Assembly: GCF_014837045.1 (NCBI RefSeq) | Contig: NZ_JACSPR010000004.1 | Span: 217,258 to 281,257 of the forward strand | Direction: 5' to 3' | Source of the DNA: Corynebacterium gallinarum | Lineage (GTDB): Bacteria > Actinomycetota > Actinomycetes > Mycobacteriales > Mycobacteriaceae | DNA: 64,000 bases | Part shown: one piece after another, positions 61,201 to 64,000 of the stretch | Position numbering within the stretch: position 1 is the first letter of the stretch | Layout of the letters: every line of letters begins with the position of its first letter | The notes under the pieces: generated by a model | The model's database searches: none | Seen by the model: only the letters and a program-made list of their open reading frames with translations | Told to the model about the DNA's origin: nothing | Translations under genes and position numbers: made by a program

Positions 61201-63180
61201 GAGATCCTTGATCATCTTGCGGTGCTGGGATCCGAAACCGGAGTAGACGAACACCGGGCCGTTGGCAGCCGGGGCATCGGCGGTGGAGATACCCACGCTG
61301 ACCTTGCCCTCGGCAACCTGTCGCAGGCGTTTGACGGCTTCCTCGATGCTGCTGGCGAGCACCACGGCGCGGGAGCGGCCGTGGTTGCGGCGTGCCAGGG
61401 CACGGGCGACCGGGGTGAGGTCCTCGTCGCGGCGTCCCTCCAGGAAATCTGCCAGGTCGGCTGCTGCTTGTCGACGGCGCGACGGCAGGTGGCCCGACAC
61501 AGGCAGCGCGACCATGACGTCGGCGAGCTGTGCGGACCGGGGCCGGTGGCCCTCCAGGTCGGCGGTGTAGTCCTCCGGGTTGAACTCGGAGATCACCACG
61601 TGGGCGTTGGTGCCACCGAAGCCGAAACCGGACACACCGGCCAGTGCGCGGCCGCTGTACTGCGGCCATTCGCGGGGATCCTCCACAACCTCGATGCGCT
61701 CGGCGTCGAAGTCGATGTAGCGGTTGGGCCCGGCGTAGTTCACCGACGGCGGCAGCGTCTTGTTCTTCATGGCCAGGACGACCTTGATGATGCCGGCGAT
61801 ACCCGCGGCGGATTCGGTGTGGCCGAAGTTGGTCTTGGCCGAACCCAGCAGGGTCGGGGTGGCGCTGTCGCGGCCCTGGCCGAGCACCGCACCGAGCGCG
61901 GTGGCCTCGATCGGATCACCCAGGATGGTGCCGGTGCCGTGGGCCTCCACGTAGTCCACGGTGGTGGGATCCACGCGGGCATCCATGTAGGCGCGCTGGA
62001 GCACATCGATCTGCGCATCCGGGTTGGGGGCGGTCAGGCCGTTGGAGTGGCCGTCGGAGTTCACGGCGGACCCCTTGATCACAGCGAGGATCTCATCGCC
62101 GTCGGCAATGGCGTCGGAGACGCGCTTGAGCACGACCACACCGGCGCCGTCGGAACGCACGAAACCGTCGGCGTCATCGGAGAAGGCGTGGATCTTGCCG
62201 GTCGGGCTGATCACACCGAGTTCAGCGAAGGCGGTGGTGACAAACGGAGAGGCCAGGATGTTCACGCCACCGGCGATGGCGTGGTCGGCGTCGCCGGAGC
62301 GCAGCGCCCGCACAGCCTGGTGGACCGCCACCAGGGAGGAGGAGCAGGCAGTGTCCACGTTGATGGAAGGCCCACGGAAGTCGAAGGCGTAGTTGATGCG
62401 GTTGGCCACGATCGCGCTTGAAGTACCGGTCAGCGCATACGGGTGCGCCTCGGCGGGGTCGGCGGCGATCATCATGCCGTAATCATTGTTAGAGGAGCCG
62501 ATGAACACACCAACGGACTCACCGCGCAGGGAACTGGGCGCGATGCGGGCGCTTTCCAGGGACTCCCAGGTCAACTCCAGGAGGATGCGCTGCTGCGGAT
62601 CCATGTTGGCGGCCTCAAGTGGAGACAGGCCGAAGAACTCGGCGTCGAAGCTGGCGATGTCCGGGAGGTAGCCACCGACGGTGGAGAACTCCTCCATCTT
62701 CCGGGACATGACCTCATTACCGGCGTACTCGGACCAGCGGCCGATGGGCAGCTCACCGATGCCATCACGACCCTCCACGAGCAGTTTCCACATCTCGTCG
62801 GTGTTGCCGGCGCCCGGGAAACGAGCGGCCATGCCCACCACGGCGATGTCATGGTTGCCAGGCGAGGACCCGAGAGGAGTGTAGTTGAGCTCGCGCTTGA
62901 CGTTGGATCGCTCCGGCTCGCCATCGATGAGCCGCTGCGCCAGACCACGGATGGTCGGGTACTCGTAGGCGATGGTGGCATCAAGGGTGATATCCAGCAG
63001 GTTCTCCAACTCACCGGAGAGGACCACGACATCACGGGATGAGAGACCGAAGGTCTCCATCGCCTTGTCATCCGACACTTCCTCGGCGGGCAGCCCGGTG
63101 GTGCGGACAACCCAGTCCCGAAGCCAGGTGCGGACCTGTTCAGCGGTCATCTTCTGATCCGACGATTGGCTCTGTCCCAT
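58216..63180 (-). CDS. pks13: Polyketide synthase Pks13 (mycolate condensase)
   Basis: 1654 residues. Condenses two fatty acyl chains to the mycolate beta-keto precursor. Domains in order: N-terminal acyl carrier (ETFGLSSRD, Ser near 48, loaded by FadD32); ketosynthase (DIAVVGMAARFPGAG near 115, active Cys in VDTACSSSL near 277, His motifs VEAHGTGT and SAKTNFGHTESA); acyltransferase (GMSMGEIAAAYA near 730); C-terminal carrier (LIDLGLDSLMGMRIKN near 1168); an Ala/Thr/Pro linker; thioesterase (GGWSFGGALAFEVAH near 1453), which transfers the product to trehalose. No reductive domains, as expected. AAAGGCTGAGG precedes the ATG. accD follows 17 bases on. Confidence 0.97.
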   Translation of the reverse strand: MGQSQSSDQKMTAEQVRTWLRDWVVRTTGLPAEEVSDDKAMETFGLSSRDVVVLSGELENLLDITLDATIAYEYPTIRGLAQRLIDGEPERSNVKRELNYTPLGSSPGNHDIAVVGMAARFPGAGNTDEMWKLLVEGRDGIGELPIGRWSEYAGNEVMSRKMEEFSTVGGYLPDIASFDAEFFGLSPLEAANMDPQQRILLELTWESLESARIAPSSLRGESVGVFIGSSNNDYGMMIAADPAEAHPYALTGTSSAIVANRINYAFDFRGPSINVDTACSSSLVAVHQAVRALRSGDADHAIAGGVNILASPFVTTAFAELGVISPTGKIHAFSDDADGFVRSDGAGVVVLKRVSDAIADGDEILAVIKGSAVNSDGHSNGLTAPNPDAQIDVLQRAYMDARVDPTTVDYVEAHGTGTILGDPIEATALGAVLGQGRDSATPTLLGSAKTNFGHTESAAGIAGIIKVVLAMKNKTLPPSVNYAGPNRYIDFDAERIEVVEDPREWPQYSGRALAGVSGFGFGGTNAHVVISEFNPEDYTADLEGHRPRSAQLADVMVALPVSGHLPSRRRQAAADLADFLEGRRDEDLTPVARALARRNHGRSRAVVLASSIEEAVKRLRQVAEGKVSVGISTADAPAANGPVFVYSGFGSQHRKMIKDLRSLSPQFRERIEELDEMVKFESGWSIMDIVLDDEQTYDTETAQVTITAIQIALTDLLAGFGIRPAAVMGMSMGEIAAAYAAGGLSDRDTMLIASHRSRLMGEGEKSLPEDQLGAMAVVELSTEALEEFNAGHAELPDIEPAVYAAPGMTTVGGDRKAVIALVEELEKEGKFARLLNVKGAGHTSAVEPLLGELAAEIAGIEPQPLQIPLFSSVDQGVTYPVGSVVHDADYMLRCTRNSVYFQDATEAAFAAGHNTLVEISPNPVALMGMMNTAFTVGKPDAQLLFTLKRKVSEAESLRDLMAKMYVAGAPVDFGQLYGEGEIIDPPSITWKHQRFWTSARPSSGASADLPGTRVTLPNNNVAFTTVAELAPSAIAIMETAADAVLPGSSLVAVDERDMLPPSGEITTVVARNLGGLGLSVYKVTGGTTTLVAEGFAAAPGFGVTSEPIESELPEPPAQLSDLPLDFEAVRWDPATETVEERMRAIVSEAMGYDVDDLPRELPLIDLGLDSLMGMRIKNRIENDFQIPPLQVQVLRDASVADAVTLVEELVAGRTNGDADSAATGEPTPTVLTDGPIGAVTTTDVAGEVASDAATEVSEAPAALADPAGALGVSAQVTAAPATSDAAPKAGATGVGVAPRDASERMVFGTWAGLTGKAAAGITSELPEIDVDTATRIAERLTDRSGVEITTEQVLAAETLEPLSDMVREGLETEVEGNIRVLRAREEGSTKPAVFMFHPAGGSSVVYQPLMRRLPADVPVYGVERLEGSLEERSSQYIEDIVKYSDGLPVVLGGWSFGGALAFEVAHKLQNTDVEVATIALLDTVRPSEPIPDTPEETRARWERYSNFARNTYGLEFDVPYELLDMAGEDGLLNMLGEFLSTTDASEHGLSAGVLEHQRASFVDNRILDKLDFSRWAEVDVPVLLFRAERMHDGAIELEPNYAHIDPDGGWSVIVEDLEVIQLSGDHLAIVDEPVIGKVGAHMSRRIEEISRKKN

Positions 63181-63517
63181 ATGGATGGCCTCAGCCTTTC
63201 ACAACGATTGATTCTTAAACTGATGTTCTTCCATTGTCCACGGTTGCAGACCATTCTTACACTGCATGCCCCCGGTGATGTCCAACCTGCGCGGTCACGC
63301 ATATCGGGGCCTGGAAAACGCTTATCCAGAACTCTATCGCCCCACGTGCCACAAATGTTTCATCCGCAGTTCATGAACCGTTTGAATCCAGAATTCAACA
63401 AAGGCTAAAGCTTAGCAAGACCTGAGCCCCCGATAGGAAATCCGGGAGCTGACCCCTTTGTTCAACAACCGCACCACCGGGGGCTCCTTTCACCTCACAC
63501 CGTGACCGGAAACCGGA
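63181..63517. other. fadD32-pks13 intergenic region
   Basis: No supported gene. GAGCCCCC (63425-63432) and GGGGGCTC (63479-63486) can pair over a 46-base loop past the fadD32 stop. The AT-rich stretch 63190-63260 before pks13 should hold its own promoter. Confidence 0.5.
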
Positions 63518-64000
63518 CTACCTGCCTTCTGCGAGGTAGTTGCGCTGGTTCACCCGGCGGGCGATCTTTCCGGAGGAGGAACGTGCGATCTCATCCGGTG
63601 CGAGGATGCGGATATCCTCGGGCACCACACCATGGGCATTGCCCACCGCGGCACGGATGGCCTCGATGGCGGCGTCATCACCGGACTCGTCGGCGGTGTT
63701 GTCGCGCTCGGCCAGGATGATGAGCTTCTCCACATCATCACCCGGGATGGCGAAGGCGGCGACGGAATCGGCGCGGACCTGCGGGGAGGCCTGCTGGACG
63801 GTGTACTCGATGTCCTGAGGGTAGTGGTTGCGGCCGGCCACCACGATGAGGTCCTTGATGCGTCCGGTGATGTAGAGCTCACCGTCGACGATGACACCGA
63901 GGTCACCGGTGGCCATCCAGTAGTTGTCGTCGGCGGCACCCTCGGCGCGGGAGTTCTCCGGCAGGCGGCCCTTCAGACGGTTGCGGAAGGTCTCGGCGGT
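63518..64000 (-). CDS. fadD32: Fatty-acyl-AMP ligase FadD32 (3' part)
   Basis: The 3' end of a gene that continues beyond the window; about 160 codons are visible. TFRNRLKGRLPENSR, then NYWMATGDLGVIVDGELYIT and GRIKDLIVVAGRNHYPQDIE are the hinge and C-terminal-domain motifs of acyl-adenylate ligases, and the end has RSSSGKIARRVNQRNYLAEG with the catalytic Lys. FadD32 activates the meromycolic (here simple fatty) acid as acyl-AMP and loads the N-terminal carrier of Pks13 just downstream. It is placed in the usual fadD32-pks13-accD order. The internal Met at 63916 is not the start. Confidence 0.93.
   Translation of the reverse strand, partial: TAETFRNRLKGRLPENSRAEGAADDNYWMATGDLGVIVDGELYITGRIKDLIVVAGRNHYPQDIEYTVQQASPQVRADSVAAFAIPGDDVEKLIILAERDNTADESGDDAAIEAIRAAVGNAHGVVPEDIRILAPDEIARSSSGKIARRVNQRNYLAEGR

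Noticed and set aside
58258..62421. Long plus-strand ORFs (up to 685 codons) opposite pks13
   Set aside because: They are antisense to an intact polyketide synthase, have low-complexity Gly/His/Arg translations and no ribosome sites; high-GC codon bias produces them.

Overview
The window reads as a chromosomal segment of a mycolate-producing, high-GC Corynebacterium close to C. glutamicum; C. efficiens would fit, but I infer this from gene content and recalled protein similarity only. Supporting evidence: an accD-pks13-fadD32 mycolate condensation locus, an MmpL3-type exporter, the arabinosyltransferase AftD, a DUF3068 protein, AlaT, ProP and GTP-type PEP carboxykinase, together with many start codons that sit 6-7 bases after a -10 hexamer (leaderless transcripts). 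I see no prophage, insertion sequence, CRISPR array or rRNA; there is one tRNA (Gly-CCC).

Layout. 0.1-5.3 kb: an AbiEi/DUF559-like protein, an SRPBCC protein, a nitroreductase, two tandem paralogous AAA ATPases and an MFS exporter. 5.3-12.3 kb: a YczE-like membrane protein, a secreted HNH/Excalibur nuclease lipoprotein, a cytochrome b561-like protein with a huge Pro-Ala-Gly head, a VIT1-type metal transporter, and an SPFH / ribbon-helix-helix / TagA operon. 12.4-20.9 kb: flavohaemoprotein, DUF1707 protein, an F420-reductase-like oxidoreductase, AlaT, UDP-glucose dehydrogenase, dCTP deaminase, tRNA-Gly and a BCCT osmolyte transporter. 21-28 kb: a degraded reductase pseudogene, a half-size binding lipoprotein coupled to a CDF transporter, a VanW protein, an anchored unknown, a GH3 lipoprotein and a universal stress protein. 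28-42.5 kb: cell-envelope genes (DUF2613, AftD, acyltransferase, DUF3068, GT-C-like membrane protein, GT4, methyltransferase), interrupted by a GNAT gene, a metal/siderophore-type ABC importer with a divergent ArsR regulator, and a LysM protein. 42.6-50.8 kb: ProP, a PRC-barrel stress protein, PckG, two unknowns and a TDT exporter. 50.9-56.2 kb: the trmB-NYN-MmpL3-UPF0104-DUF3054 run. 56.3-64 kb: a 25-codon small gene, then accD-pks13 and the 3' end of fadD32.

Much of 26-64 kb serves envelope assembly. FadD32, the AccD carboxyltransferase and Pks13 make the mycolate precursor, the MmpL3-type protein exports mycolates, and AftD with the glycosyltransferase cluster acts on arabinogalactan and lipomannan/lipoarabinomannan. 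The gene neighbourhood recalls M. tuberculosis Rv0204c-Rv0237 and Rv3799c-Rv3801c. BCCT transporter, ProP and the PRC-barrel protein point to osmotic and stress adaptation.

Most notable non-coding or overlooked signals: (i) a dispersed palindromic repeat that always occurs as a pair with exactly 82 bp periodicity (three pairs); (ii) a 25-residue hydrophobic ORF with a perfect Shine-Dalgarno sequence beside the mycolate genes; (iii) a phased array of five CATATG sites upstream of a DUF421 gene; (iv) paired palindromes over the SPFH promoter; (v) an inverted repeat covering the -10 and start codon of the ABC importer.
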